A stretch of 64,000 nucleotides of DNA. Source: Streptomyces sp. DT2A-34 (GTDB lineage Bacteria; Actinomycetota; Actinomycetes; Streptomycetales; Streptomycetaceae). Made by a program: the position numbers and the translations under genes. Where the stretch lies: contig NZ_JASTWJ010000001.1 of assembly GCF_030499515.1 (NCBI RefSeq), positions 8,970,001 to 9,034,000 on the forward strand. Direction: 5' to 3'. Shown piece by piece: positions 36,974-43,868 of this stretch. The notes under the pieces were generated by a model that saw only the letters and a program-made list of their open reading frames with translations, was not told where the DNA came from and did no database searches. Every line of letters starts with the position of its first letter. Position 1 is the stretch's first letter.

Positions 36974-37444
36974 TCACGCCGCTGACGGCCCCGCCACCGT
37001 CCAGCCGGGTGCCTGGGGGTGGGCCGTGAGGTCCTCGTGGTGCACCGGGTCGCCGCACGCCCGGCAGGTGACGACCGGGACCAGTTCGTTGCCGCAGATG
37101 TGCTCGATCACCATGGGGCGGTCGTCGTCCGTGCGGAGATGGCGGTCGCCCCACGCCATGAGGGTCATCAGGATCGGCTCCAGTTCGAGCCCGGCCTGCG
37201 TGGGCCGGTACTCGTACCGCTGCGGGCGCTCGCTGTAGGCGCGCTTGGTCAGGATCCCGGCGTCGACGAGGCGGCGCAGCCGGGTGGCCAGGATGTCGCG
37301 CGGGGCGCCGATGTTGCGCACGAGCTGGTCGAAGCGGCCGTTGCCGAGGCACACCTCGCGCAGGACGAGCAGGGAGTACTTCTCGCCGACGAGCGTCAGG
37401 GCGTCGGCGATGGAGCAGGGGCGCGGGTCTTTGGTGGCGGCCAT
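36974..37444 (-). CDS. HxlR-family transcriptional regulator
   Basis: A 156-residue HxlR winged-helix protein: PCSIADALTLVGEKYSLLVL, then FDQLVRNIGAPRDILATRLR and RYEYRPTQAGLEL. The C-terminus adds a CxxC-like element (VTCRACGDPVHHEDL) that may bind zinc. It is divergent from a thiolase gene, which it probably controls through the direct repeats in the 170-bp region between them. The ATG at 37444 is chosen from family length. Confidence 0.88.
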   Translation of the reverse strand: MAATKDPRPCSIADALTLVGEKYSLLVLREVCLGNGRFDQLVRNIGAPRDILATRLRRLVDAGILTKRAYSERPQRYEYRPTQAGLELEPILMTLMAWGDRHLRTDDDRPMVIEHICGNELVPVVTCRACGDPVHHEDLTAHPQAPGWTVAGPSAA

Positions 37445-37471
37445 GGCGCTCAGTTTAGGGGAGGGTTCGGG

Positions 37472-37536
37472 TTTCCAACTGAATGGGTTTGATTTTCCAG
37501 CTGAGCGGGCTATGGTGAGTTCGGATTTCCTACTCA
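37472..37536. promoter_or_regulatory. Three phased direct repeats between hxlR-type and thiolase genes
   Basis: TTTCCAACTGA (37472-37482), TTTCCAGCTGA (37494-37504) and TTTCCTACTCA (37526-37536) repeat at 22- and 32-bp steps, close to two and three helical turns. A possible rightward promoter (TTGATT, 16 bp, TATGGT) overlaps the second repeat. Confidence 0.5.
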
Positions 37537-37614
37537 CCGGTAATCGGCGGCGGCCGGCCCCTCACCCGGGCCGCCGCTCCGGTCATCGCCCCGGCGGCCA
37601 AGGAGGCCCGCACC

Positions 37615-38784
37615 ATGCGTGACGCAGTCATCGTCGAAGCCGTACGCACCCCCATCGGCAAGGGCAAGCCGAACGGCTCCCTGGCGCACGTCCACCCCGT
37701 CGAACTCCTCGCCCACACCCTGCGCACCCTCGTCGAACGAACCGGCGTCGACCCGGCGCTCATCGACGACGTCATCGGCGGCACCGTCGACCAGGTCGGC
37801 GAGCAGGCCATGAACGCCACCCGCTATGCCGCCCTGTCGGCGGGCTTCCCGGAGACGGTCCCGGCGACCACCGTGGACCGCCAGTGCGGCTCCTCCCAGC
37901 AGGCCGTGCACTTCGCCGCCCAGGGCGTCATCTCGGGCGCGTACGACCTGGTCGTCGCCTGTGGCGTGGAGTCGATGAGCCGCGTGCCGATGTGGTCGAA
38001 CGTGCCGCCCGGCAAGGACCCCTTCGGCCCCGGTATCGCCGAGCGCTACCCGGAGGGCCTCGTCCCGCAGGGCATCAGCGCCGAGCTCATCGCCGCCAAG
38101 TGGTCGATCACGCGCGAGCAGATGGACGCGTTCGCCGTCTCCTCGCACCGCAAGGCGGCCGAGGCCTGGGACAAGGGCCTGTTCGACGCCGAGGTCGCGC
38201 CTCTGCAAGGCGTCTCGCGCGACGAGTGCGTCCGCCCCGGCAGCACCCCCGAGATCCTCGCCGGCCTCAAGCCCGCCTACTACGACCCGGCCTTCGCCGA
38301 GCGCTTCCCGCAGATCGAGTGGAACGTGACCGCGGGCAACGCCAGCCCCGTCAACGACGGCGCCTCCGCGGTGCTCATCACCTCCAGCGAGACGGCGGAG
38401 CGGCTCGGCCTGCGCCCGCTCGCCCGGCTGCACAGCTTCGCCGTCACCGGATCCGATCCGCTGCTCATGCTCACCGGAGTCGTCCCGGCGACCGAGAAGG
38501 TGCTGCGCAGGGCGCAGCTGAGCCTCGACGACATCGACCTCTTCGAGGTCAACGAGGCCTTCTCCAGTGTCGTCCTGGCCTGGCGGCAGGAGACCGGCGC
38601 CGACCTCGCCAAGGTCAACGTGCACGGCGGTGCGATCGCGATCGGCCACCCGCTCGGCGCGAGCGGAACCCGCCTGACGACGACTCTGGTCCACGCGATG
38701 CGCGAGCGCGGCGCGCGCTACGCCCTGCAGACGATGTGCGAGGCGGGTGGCCTCGCCAACGCGATGATTCTGGAGACGGTGTAG
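37615..38784 (+). CDS. Acetyl-CoA C-acyltransferase (thiolase)
   Basis: A 389-residue thiolase with the nucleophilic C91 in DRQCGSSQQA, the histidine in IGHPLGASG (H345) and the C-terminal general base C375 in QTMCEAGGLANAMI. It would join or split acyl-CoA thioesters; the sequence type resembles steroid or fatty-acid degradation thiolases (FadA5-like). Divergent transcription from the HxlR regulator suggests inducible expression. Confidence 0.9.
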   Translation: MRDAVIVEAVRTPIGKGKPNGSLAHVHPVELLAHTLRTLVERTGVDPALIDDVIGGTVDQVGEQAMNATRYAALSAGFPETVPATTVDRQCGSSQQAVHFAAQGVISGAYDLVVACGVESMSRVPMWSNVPPGKDPFGPGIAERYPEGLVPQGISAELIAAKWSITREQMDAFAVSSHRKAAEAWDKGLFDAEVAPLQGVSRDECVRPGSTPEILAGLKPAYYDPAFAERFPQIEWNVTAGNASPVNDGASAVLITSSETAERLGLRPLARLHSFAVTGSDPLLMLTGVVPATEKVLRRAQLSLDDIDLFEVNEAFSSVVLAWRQETGADLAKVNVHGGAIAIGHPLGASGTRLTTTLVHAMRERGARYALQTMCEAGGLANAMILETV

Positions 38785-38809
38785 CCGGTCCCGCAGGCGG
38801 CGCTACGGC

Positions 38810-39598
38810 TCAGCGGCCCCGCAGGTGGTGGCGCTTGCACCAGGCCACCACCACGCCCGCCAGCGCCGGCAGGGCGATGCAGGCCAGCGCGATCAGAAAG
38901 GCGGGCGAGGTCGGCGCGGAGGCACGGGCGCCGGCGACGACGTACGCGGCGGTGTTGGGGATCGACCCGAGCGCCGTCGCGAGCAGGAACGGGACGTAAC
39001 CCATGCGGGAGACGGCCGCGGCGTAGTTCGCGGCCCAGAACGGCACACCGGGAAACAGCCGCACCGCCAGCATCGAGCGGAAACCGTGCCGGCTGAACTG
39101 GCCGTCCGCGGCCTTCAGCAACCGGCCCCGCAGCAACGGCCGCAGCGCGTCCTGGCCGAGCAGCCGGCCCATCCCGAAGGCGATGCCGGCCCCCAGCACC
39201 GTGCCCGCCAGGGCTGCGCCGATGCCCCACTCGGAACCGAAGAGCGCGCCCGCCGCGAGGTTCAGCAGCGGCCGTGGCACGAACGCCACCGTGACCAGCC
39301 CGTACGCCACGGCGAACAACACGATCGCGGCCGAGCCTTCGACGTGCGGCGGCCAGCCGTTCGCCAGGAGCTTCTGCGGTTCGAAGAGCAGCACGGACGA
39401 CGCGGCCGCCGCCAGCAGGACCACCAGCAGGGACAGCCGCGACCACGGCGAGAGCAGCGCTCTGGAGCAGCGCGTGGCGAAGCCCGCGGCTACGGGTACG
39501 GGCGCCGGCATGGGCGCGGCGACGGCGAGTTCGGTGGTGGTGGCCCGGGGAGAGGCAGTGGCGGTGCCCCCAGAGCGGGTGGTGGCATCGTCGAGCAT
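38810..39598 (-). CDS. TVP38/TMEM64 (VTT domain) membrane protein
   Basis: A 262-residue membrane protein. The N-terminal 40 residues are Ala/Thr-rich; hydrophobic segments follow from about residue 55. The VTT core shows FVPRPLLNLAAGALFG, GAGIAFGMGRLLGQD and FRSMLAVRLFPGVPFWAANYAAA. Relatives are DedA/VTT lipid scramblase-like proteins. It is divergent from the AlkD-like gene with about 50 bp between them. Confidence 0.82.
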   Translation of the reverse strand: MLDDATTRSGGTATASPRATTTELAVAAPMPAPVPVAAGFATRCSRALLSPWSRLSLLVVLLAAAASSVLLFEPQKLLANGWPPHVEGSAAIVLFAVAYGLVTVAFVPRPLLNLAAGALFGSEWGIGAALAGTVLGAGIAFGMGRLLGQDALRPLLRGRLLKAADGQFSRHGFRSMLAVRLFPGVPFWAANYAAAVSRMGYVPFLLATALGSIPNTAAYVVAGARASAPTSPAFLIALACIALPALAGVVVAWCKRHHLRGR

Positions 39599-39647
39599 TC
39601 GGCGACAGTAACCGACGAAGATGTGTGATCGCCGTATGGTTCGTCTC

Positions 39648-40370
39648 ATGCGCGTCACAGGTGCGGGAACGTGGGAAGTTCCCCGCAGTGTTCTCGCGGA
39701 CACGGTCCTGGAGCGGGTCACCGCCGCGTACGCCGCCGCGGCGGACCCCACGCGGGCCGCCACCGCCCGGGCGTACATGAAGGGCGTGGCCCCGTTCCTC
39801 GGCATCCCCACTCCCGAGCGCCGTGCCCTGTCCCGCACCGTCCTTCAGGGCACACCGCGCCCCGACGAGACCGACTGCACCGCCGTCGCGCTGCGCTGCT
39901 GGCAGCTGCCCGAGCGCGAGTACCACTACTTCGCCGTCGACTATCTGCGCCGCCACGTGGGGCGCTGCTCCTCCGGCTTCCTTCCGGTGGCCCGGCACCT
40001 CGTCACCACCGTCTCCTGGTGGGACACCGTCGACGCGCTCGCCGCGCACGTCGTCGGCGGGCTCGTCGCGGCCGACCCAGAGCTCACGGCCGACATGGAC
40101 GCCTGGATCGTCGACGACGACCTGTGGGTCGCCCGCACCGCCCTGCTCCACCAGCTGCGCTACAAGGAACGCACCGACACCGAACGCCTCTTCGCCTACT
40201 GCCTGCGCCAGTCCGGACACCCCGACTTCTTCATCCGCAAGGCCATCGGCTGGTGCCTGCGCGAGTACGCCAAGACCGACCCGGAGGCCGTACGGGCCTT
40301 TCTGGCGCGGGAGCGGGGGCGGTTCGCGCCGCTGTCGGTGCGGGAGGCGCTGAAGAACATCGGGGCGTGA
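39648..40370 (+). CDS. DNA alkylation repair protein (AlkD-like HEAT-repeat protein)
   Basis: A 240-residue all-helical protein of the AlkD family: YMKGVAPFLGIPTPERRAL near the N-terminus, WWDTVDALAAHVVGGLV, and the C-terminal HPDFFIRKAIGWCLREYAKTD. AlkD-type glycosylases remove bulky N3 and N7 alkyl adducts. Start choice is uncertain; ATG codons at 39621 and 39636 are also in frame, but the first lies only 22 bp from the divergent gene's start. Confidence 0.82.
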   Translation: MRVTGAGTWEVPRSVLADTVLERVTAAYAAAADPTRAATARAYMKGVAPFLGIPTPERRALSRTVLQGTPRPDETDCTAVALRCWQLPEREYHYFAVDYLRRHVGRCSSGFLPVARHLVTTVSWWDTVDALAAHVVGGLVAADPELTADMDAWIVDDDLWVARTALLHQLRYKERTDTERLFAYCLRQSGHPDFFIRKAIGWCLREYAKTDPEAVRAFLARERGRFAPLSVREALKNIGA

Positions 40371-40652
40371 GCCGCAGAGGAACCGGGCGTAGGCCGCGAA
40401 CTCCCCATCCACGAAAAACCATTCGACGTCGGGCACGGCGTCGACGATGATCGACCTCATGTTCCGGCACGCCTTCGTCCTCGCAGCATCCGCAGTCGCG
40501 GATGCTCCGAAGGCTGCCGTTCCGGTCTTCCTGGCCGCAGCCGACGGCGCCCGAAGCTGACCCTCTCCGGACAGTCCGGCGGACCCCGCAGGGGGAGGGT
40601 CGGCGAGTCCTTGGGGTCCCCCTCTCCTACGAAGAGACTTCGAGGTACAGCC

Positions 40653-40918
40653 ATGTCCAAGACGGCATACGTGCGCACCAAACCGCATCTGAACATCGGC
40701 ACGATGGGCCATGTCGACCACGGCAAGACCACGTTGACCGCCGCCATCACCAAGGTCCTCGCCGAGCGCGGATCTTCCGCGTACGTCCCGTTCGACCGCA
40801 TCGACCGGGCGCCCGAGGAGGCCGCGCGCGGCATCACCATCAACATCGCGCACGTCGAGTACGAGACCGACACCCGCCACTACGCGCACGTCGACATGCC
40901 GGGCCACGCCGACTACGT
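40653..40918 (+). pseudogene. tuf3: 5' part of EF-Tu3 gene, interrupted after codon 89
   Basis: The ATG at 40653 opens the first 89 codons of a divergent Streptomyces EF-Tu (starts [21 protein letters not shown]1 loop [10 protein letters not shown], switch [15 protein letters not shown]3 DMPGHADYV). After the valine codon the EF-Tu sequence stops at the edge of a mobile element and resumes at 56852. The frame runs on into the element to 41243 and would add a nonsense tail of about 107 residues. The 282 bp upstream hold a GCATCCGC/GCGGATGC hairpin (40486-40505) and a minus-strand fragment, no clear gene. The sequence fits tuf3 rather than the essential tuf1. Confidence 0.9.
40914..40918. repeat. 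Left attachment-site core (attL)
   Basis: TACGT at the last intact codons of the tuf3 5' part. The same five bases at 56852-56856 begin the tuf3 3' part, and joining the flanks across it restores GACTACGTCAAGAAC, the expected EF-Tu sequence. A very short core is normal for serine recombinases. Confidence 0.75.
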
Positions 40919-40968
40919 AGTTAGCGCACCCTGGCATGACTCTATCGGTGCAGGTCGGAAACGCAAAG

Positions 40969-41011
40969 AAGCCCCGCTCACCTCCACGGGGGAGGGAAGT
41001 GAGCGGGGCTT
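40969..41011. terminator. Stem-loop 1 at the left end of the element
   Basis: Arms AAGCCCCGCTCAC (40969-40981) and GTGAGCGGGGCTT (40999-41011) with an inner CTCC/GGAG pair. It is followed by a related stem-loop at 41107. Probably bidirectional terminators sealing the element from tuf3 transcription. The stretch 40921-41340 holds no gene I can support. Confidence 0.65.
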
Positions 41012-41106
41012 CGCCCGCCCAAACCCCTGGCGGATAGGGGTCGGCACCGGGCGGGGCTCGTCCCTGAGCCGAAGGACTACGGCCGCTCAAGGACGAGAGT
41101 CTAGAA

Positions 41107-41144
41107 GCCCCGTCCACCTCCACGGGGGAGGAAGTGGACGGGGC
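41107..41144. terminator. Stem-loop 2 at the left end of the element
   Basis: Arms GCCCCGTCCAC (41107-41117) and GTGGACGGGGC (41134-41144) around nearly the same loop as stem-loop 1 (CTCCACGGGGGAGG). Two base pairs differ between the stems, each change being compensated on the opposite arm. Confidence 0.65.
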
Positions 41145-41340
41145 GTCGTACCACCCCGGGAAACCCATGAGGGCTCCGCCGACGGGCGGCGCCTCGCCCC
41201 GGCTTCAGCGACGGTGCCGGAGACGAGAAGAACAGGACGCTAGCGGGGGCTGGGGAGTCGGCCGACCTCACATCAACCTCAACCCAACCACCCCCGCCGC
41301 GCCCTCCGCGAGCCGGCGCTCGGAGCGCCAGTCCGCGGGT

Positions 41341-41562
41341 CTACGGGGTGGCGCTCTCCCTAGGTTGGAGGAGGAAGTACGCCTGACTAACAGTCCGGAA
41401 TAGGTCATGGGCCGGATAACGAGACTGATGCGCCGCAGCCCACGCCGTCACGTCACCCTCTGACCGGTCGGACTCAAGGCAGGATGCGCACTCAATCCAC
41501 TGCCTGACATGGGGACCTTTAGGCTTCAGCTCCATCGCCATTGCAGGGCGGACACTCGTCAT
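41341..41562 (-). CDS. Small DUF7848-like protein
   Basis: A 73-residue protein with a zinc-like C-A-S-C element near residue 25 (IECASCLESDRSEG), followed by VTAWAAAHQSRYPAHDLFRT. It resembles the short DUF7848-type proteins widespread in Streptomyces, often next to XRE regulators. Its ATG overlaps the stop of the gene upstream. Function is unknown. Confidence 0.6.
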   Translation of the reverse strand: MTSVRPAMAMELKPKGPHVRQWIECASCLESDRSEGDVTAWAAAHQSRYPAHDLFRTVSQAYFLLQPRESATP

Positions 41563-41837
41563 CGCTTCTCCGTCTTCTCGACCCAACTGGCGACACTCCG
41601 ACCGGTAAGCCAGTCGGCCTTCAGGTCTTCTTCCGTCGCCTCGCGCACCCACTTGGGGTCTACGTCCCACTCGCGGCCACCACCACGGGGCCTCAGTGAG
41701 TACCGGCCTCCGACGGTCCCGCGGAACTCTCCGATGGCGCTTCGGGCTTTGTCCACAAGCACTGTTCCGACGGCTGGCAGTTCGTTCGACTCAGGGCGCG
41801 ACACGACGCCTCCTAATCCCTGCATACGGTCACCCAC
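41559..41837 (-). CDS. Conserved hypothetical small protein
   Basis: A 92-residue protein (start uncertain; M5 at 41825 is equally possible). The centre, VLVDKARSAIGEFRGTVGGR followed by YSLRPRGGGREWDVDPKWVR, matches a short family I know only as Streptomyces hypotheticals near XRE-DUF5753 genes. It overlaps the next gene by 4 bp and lies 78 bp after the XRE gene. Confidence 0.6.
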   Translation of the reverse strand: MGDRMQGLGGVVSRPESNELPAVGTVLVDKARSAIGEFRGTVGGRYSLRPRGGGREWDVDPKWVREATEEDLKADWLTGRSVASWVEKTEKR

Positions 41838-41915
41838 TGTGCCCGGAATGGCACTGCCAGTGTGACGATAGAAGCGTCAGGGATTCCACGAAGTTCTACG
41901 AGGTTCTACGGCTCT

Positions 41916-42767
41916 TCAGTCGAGCGAGTCAATGGCGGCAGAGATGCGAGAGCGAGCCTCTGCCCCGTAGACAGCAAGCCCCGCCATCTCTTCGAATGCG
42001 TGGGCGTACTGAGTGATCTCGCCGGGCGTTGTCACCGTTATGGCTGCCGTCAGCAGCTCGACGTGTACGCGCTCCTCGTCGAAGACAGTGAACGTCTCCA
42101 GCGTCCACATGCCACGAGGGCGACCGGTGGGGACGATGCCGACGGAGACGGAGGGAAGCGCCATCGCGGAGAGCAGGTAGCCCAACTGGCCAGCTATCGT
42201 CGCGGCGTCGCCTACAACGTGGCGGAGGACGGACTCCTCCAGGACGATGGCGAACCGGTGCCCGCCCTCACGGATGATGTGTGAGCGCTCTACCCGGGCC
42301 TCCGCGGCGTCAGCGACGTCATCAGGCGTCCCGTGGAAGTGCGCAATGGTGCCGAGCAGCGCGGCAGCGTACTCGTAAGTCTGGAGGAACCCGGGGATCA
42401 CGCTGGAGCTGTAGACGCGGAAGGTTCGGGTGCGCTCGTACAGCGGGATGCGGGACTCTTGCAGCCGTCGTAGTCCCGTGCGTTGTACGCGCTTCCACTC
42501 CAGGTACATGGAGTCGGCCGTGCGGTTGGCGGCCAGGAGATCCGGGATCTTGTCCTCTGCGCCGCACGCGCGGCACCATGCGCGGATGTCGTCGTCTGAC
42601 GGAGGCGTCGTGGCGCTCTGAAGGCGGGAGACCTTCGAGGGCTGCCAACCGGTGCGCGCCGCAACCTCCCTACCCGACAGGCCGGCGTCACGTCGGATCT
42701 CGCGGAGTTGCTCCGCGATGGCGCGGCGTGCGGCGTCGAGGGCCGTCGACGGGTAGGGAGACTGCAT
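41916..42767 (-). CDS. XRE-family regulator with DUF5753
   Basis: A 283-residue protein: helix-turn-helix at residues about 13-65 (IAEQLREIRRDAGLSGREVA, then GWQPSKVSRLQS) and a DUF5753 ligand or effector domain from about 100 to 275 (YSSSVIPGFLQTYEYAAALL, HVVGDAATIAGQLGYLL, ITVTTPGEI). Members act with small partner proteins; here the DUF6879 protein is encoded directly upstream. It could be a regulator of the element or a passenger. Confidence 0.88.
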   Translation of the reverse strand: MQSPYPSTALDAARRAIAEQLREIRRDAGLSGREVAARTGWQPSKVSRLQSATTPPSDDDIRAWCRACGAEDKIPDLLAANRTADSMYLEWKRVQRTGLRRLQESRIPLYERTRTFRVYSSSVIPGFLQTYEYAAALLGTIAHFHGTPDDVADAAEARVERSHIIREGGHRFAIVLEESVLRHVVGDAATIAGQLGYLLSAMALPSVSVGIVPTGRPRGMWTLETFTVFDEERVHVELLTAAITVTTPGEITQYAHAFEEMAGLAVYGAEARSRISAAIDSLD

Positions 42768-42780
42768 CAGGGGGCGTCGC

Positions 42781-43305
42781 TCAGATCCGGTAGTCGGCGT
42801 GCGGGGTGGCTCGCTCCCAGACTGCTTCGAACGCTTCCGCGTGACGCTTCACAACGCCCGGGGCGTCCTCGATGAAGTCTTCGACGAACCTGCCGTCACC
42901 CGCGAAGAGGCTGAATCGGATCAGTCGGTCGTCGAAGATCCACAGATCGTTCCCCGGCAGCAGGAGGTCCGACGCGTGGCGACGCGGAAGCCACCGCACG
43001 TCTTCGCCGGCCGCAAGGTTCTGGGGCGTACACGAGTGCTCGTACCGGATGTACTCGCTCACGGGCTCCGAGACGACGCGAGCGCGACGCATCACGACTC
43101 CACGAGCCACAGCGTCGGCCACGGAATCATGAAAACCGTTCCACCACGACGAGCGGTCGTCTAGGTCGCACTCCCACCCGTCGCGCCACGCTGCGAAGTC
43201 CTCGTCTTCCTCGACGACGCCGTAGACGTCACGCGTCTCCAGATGGACAGCGGACCGTGAACACCCGGCGAGCAGCTCAGCGAACGGCGGAACCGTCTGC
43301 GGCAT
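42781..43305 (-). CDS. DUF6879 family protein
   Basis: A 174-residue protein with the family layout: FAELLAGCSRSAVHLETRDVY at the N-terminus, FAAWRDGWECDL, VSEPVSEYIRYEHSCTPQNL, WLPRRHASDLLLPGNDLWIF and a final FEAVWERATPHADY. These proteins are habitually encoded beside XRE-DUF5753 regulators, as here, and probably work with them; the biochemical role is unknown. Confidence 0.8.
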   Translation of the reverse strand: MPQTVPPFAELLAGCSRSAVHLETRDVYGVVEEDEDFAAWRDGWECDLDDRSSWWNGFHDSVADAVARGVVMRRARVVSEPVSEYIRYEHSCTPQNLAAGEDVRWLPRRHASDLLLPGNDLWIFDDRLIRFSLFAGDGRFVEDFIEDAPGVVKRHAEAFEAVWERATPHADYRI

Positions 43306-43519
43306 CTAGCGCCTCCCTGATCTGCTGCGCCATACGTGCGGGCAGTCGGACGACTGCCTCACTGTCGGGAATCGGTCCCGTCTCCCGGCATTCTGCCTGG
43401 AGAGCGTCGCTCGCCTTCCAACCTTGGAACACGAACTCTCGCCTCTCCTCGTCGAGCCACACCGTCGGGCAGTGGTCGCCGTTGGTCTCGGGGTCCTTGC
43501 CAAATGATCGTAGAGCCAT
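43277..43519 (-). CDS. Small hypothetical protein upstream of DUF6879
   Basis: An 80-residue protein (MALRSFGKDPETNGDHCPTV at the N-terminus, then VFQGWKASDALQ, ending in VRLPARMAQQIREALDAAD). It overlaps the DUF6879 gene by 29 bp. The pattern of a short strand region followed by a C-terminal amphipathic helix is seen in the small partners of XRE-DUF5753 loci. The start at 43519 fits better than the longer frame from 43588. Confidence 0.55.
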   Translation of the reverse strand: MALRSFGKDPETNGDHCPTVWLDEERREFVFQGWKASDALQAECRETGPIPDSEAVVRLPARMAQQIREALDAADGSAVR

Positions 43520-43594
43520 GGGGTCCTCCGTTGTCACGTCAGTTGCGCAATGTTCTACGACCATCACGCCCCCGGGTGCGGCAGTCAAGAGCGC

Positions 43595-43759
43595 CTAGAG
43601 GTCGAACCCAAGAGCCCGCATGCGCGTGCGGTACGCCTTGCCGTGCCCGCCGTCGCAGAACTGACGTACGCGCCCGGGTCCCTGCTTCTGCTCCAATGTC
43701 GCTCCGCAGTGCAGACACGCGGCGTTGCACTGGCTCTTCGCGCTCTTCGTGTAGTCCAT
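43595..43759 (-). CDS. 54-residue zinc-ribbon-like protein
   Basis: A short frame on the minus strand: MDYTKSAKSQCNAACLHCGA, then an EQKQGPGRVRQF linker, C-D-G-G-H-G-K-A-Y-R and a basic end. C-x3-C-x2-C and C-x3-H groups suggest one zinc site. It lies between the tape measure gene and the DUF6879 group. The size and metal-ligand pattern look like phage helper or recombination-type zinc proteins; function unknown. Confidence 0.55.
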   Translation of the reverse strand: MDYTKSAKSQCNAACLHCGATLEQKQGPGRVRQFCDGGHGKAYRTRMRALGFDL

Positions 43760-43827
43760 CGTCGTCCTCTCAAGTCAGGAGCCCCGCCAACCCTGTCGGC
43801 CGGCGGGGCGTAGGAAGTGAGTGTGCG

Positions 43828-43857
43828 AGCCGCCCCGTCCATCGCGGAGGGGCGGCT
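43828..43857 (-). terminator. Terminator after the tape measure gene
   Basis: Arms AGCCGCCCC (43828-43836) and GGGGCGGCT (43849-43857) lie 12 bp beyond the tape measure stop. A second pair, GCCCCGCC/GGCGGGGC, is nearby at about 43780-43810. Confidence 0.6.
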
Positions 43858-43868
43858 AGGTGTGCGTC

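Noticed and set aside
40921..41403. Genes at the left end of the element, including a plus-strand frame at 41134-41403
   Set aside because: The frames cross terminator stems, have no ribosome binding sites and show no recognisable protein pattern.
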